From the NCBI GenBank assembly GCA_012295275.1, contig CM022673.1, positions 16,124,810 to 16,188,809 of the forward strand: a DNA stretch of 64,000 bases, in the 5' to 3' direction. Made by a program: the position numbers and the translations under genes. Shown in pieces: positions 63,615 through 64,000 of the stretch; the stretch's first letter is position 1, and each line of letters opens with the position of its first letter. The notes below the pieces were generated by a model that saw nothing but the letters and a program-made list of their open reading frames with translations, was not told the origin of the DNA and made no database searches. The stretch is from Chrysomallon squamiferum. Taxonomy: Eukaryota; Mollusca; Gastropoda; Neomphalida; Peltospiridae.

Positions 63615-64000
63615 ACAGGCAGGATGAAAACAAAAATATATTTTGGGAGATTTTGTTTACTCTGTGTTTTGCCAAAAGCTCTAAAACATGTTTAACTAAA
63701 TGTATTTAGCAAATCATGCTTAATTAGATGATATATAGGCAGTTTACTATGTGCATTTGACTGTATTATGTTTAGCAACAACAACAGTGATAATAACAAA
63801 AACTATGATAACAACAATTATATCAACAGTAGTTGAAGTAGTAGGAGTTGTAGTAAGTAACAGTAGTCGTAAAAAAATAATAATATTGATTAATGATAAT
63901 AATGAAAGAAACAGTAACAATAATAAAGAAACAGTAACAATAATAATAATAATGTTAACAGTGAAATATTATAAATAAAAATATTAACTGCAACAAAAAA

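Noticed and set aside
1-64000. tRNA, rRNA and CRISPR features
   Set aside because: No cloverleaf, rRNA-like or spacer-repeat pattern was seen; all tandem arrays found are microsatellites or minisatellites without unique spacers.

Overview
This is a window of animal nuclear DNA. It is very AT-rich, packed with simple repeats and minisatellites, and its genes are split by introns with normal GT..AG junctions. Gene content (an AKR1-type aldo-keto reductase, a secreted multi-domain cysteine-rich protein, and a BCL9/Legless Wnt co-activator) fits a bilaterian. The overall character suggests a lophotrochozoan, perhaps a mollusc, but species and phylum are inferred and not shown by the sequence.

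Layout. (1) 1281-6889, minus strand: a complete ten-exon aldo-keto reductase of 315 residues, with the catalytic tetrad at the standard AKR1 positions. (2) 9785-16785, plus strand: a complete eight-exon gene for a 468-residue secreted protein. It has a signal peptide, a Tyr/Asn/Thr/Arg-rich linker, then five cysteine modules resembling PLAC domains, one per exon. (3) 23242-29089, minus strand: four coding exons of BCL9/legless, carrying the Pygopus-binding HD1, the beta-catenin-binding HD2 and a C-terminal QYFP region. Its 5' part probably continues far upstream: a small exon with a possible start codon lies at 51868-51916, and a CpG-richer candidate promoter and first exon lie near 56.8-57.2 kb, giving a first coding intron of about 23 kb. 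(4) Inside that intron are several minisatellites, a 1.3 kb DNA transposon remnant with 25-bp terminal inverted repeats (48454-49761), and a few exon-like open stretches that I cannot assign. (5) 57.3-64 kb is mostly empty of genes apart from one exon-like stretch at 61924-62021 (minus).

The three genes are not an operon and no common pathway is implied. Genes 2 and 3 are convergent; genes 1 and 2 are divergent, with about 2.9 kb between their start codons. The items most worth a second look are: the five-module PLAC-like secreted protein; a chimeric insertion in its first intron that joins a copy of upstream DNA to 40 bp of its own last exon; an intron of the same gene built of tandem units that look like splice acceptors; and the transposon remnant. 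Most of the longer open frames in this window are translations of simple repeats and were not annotated.
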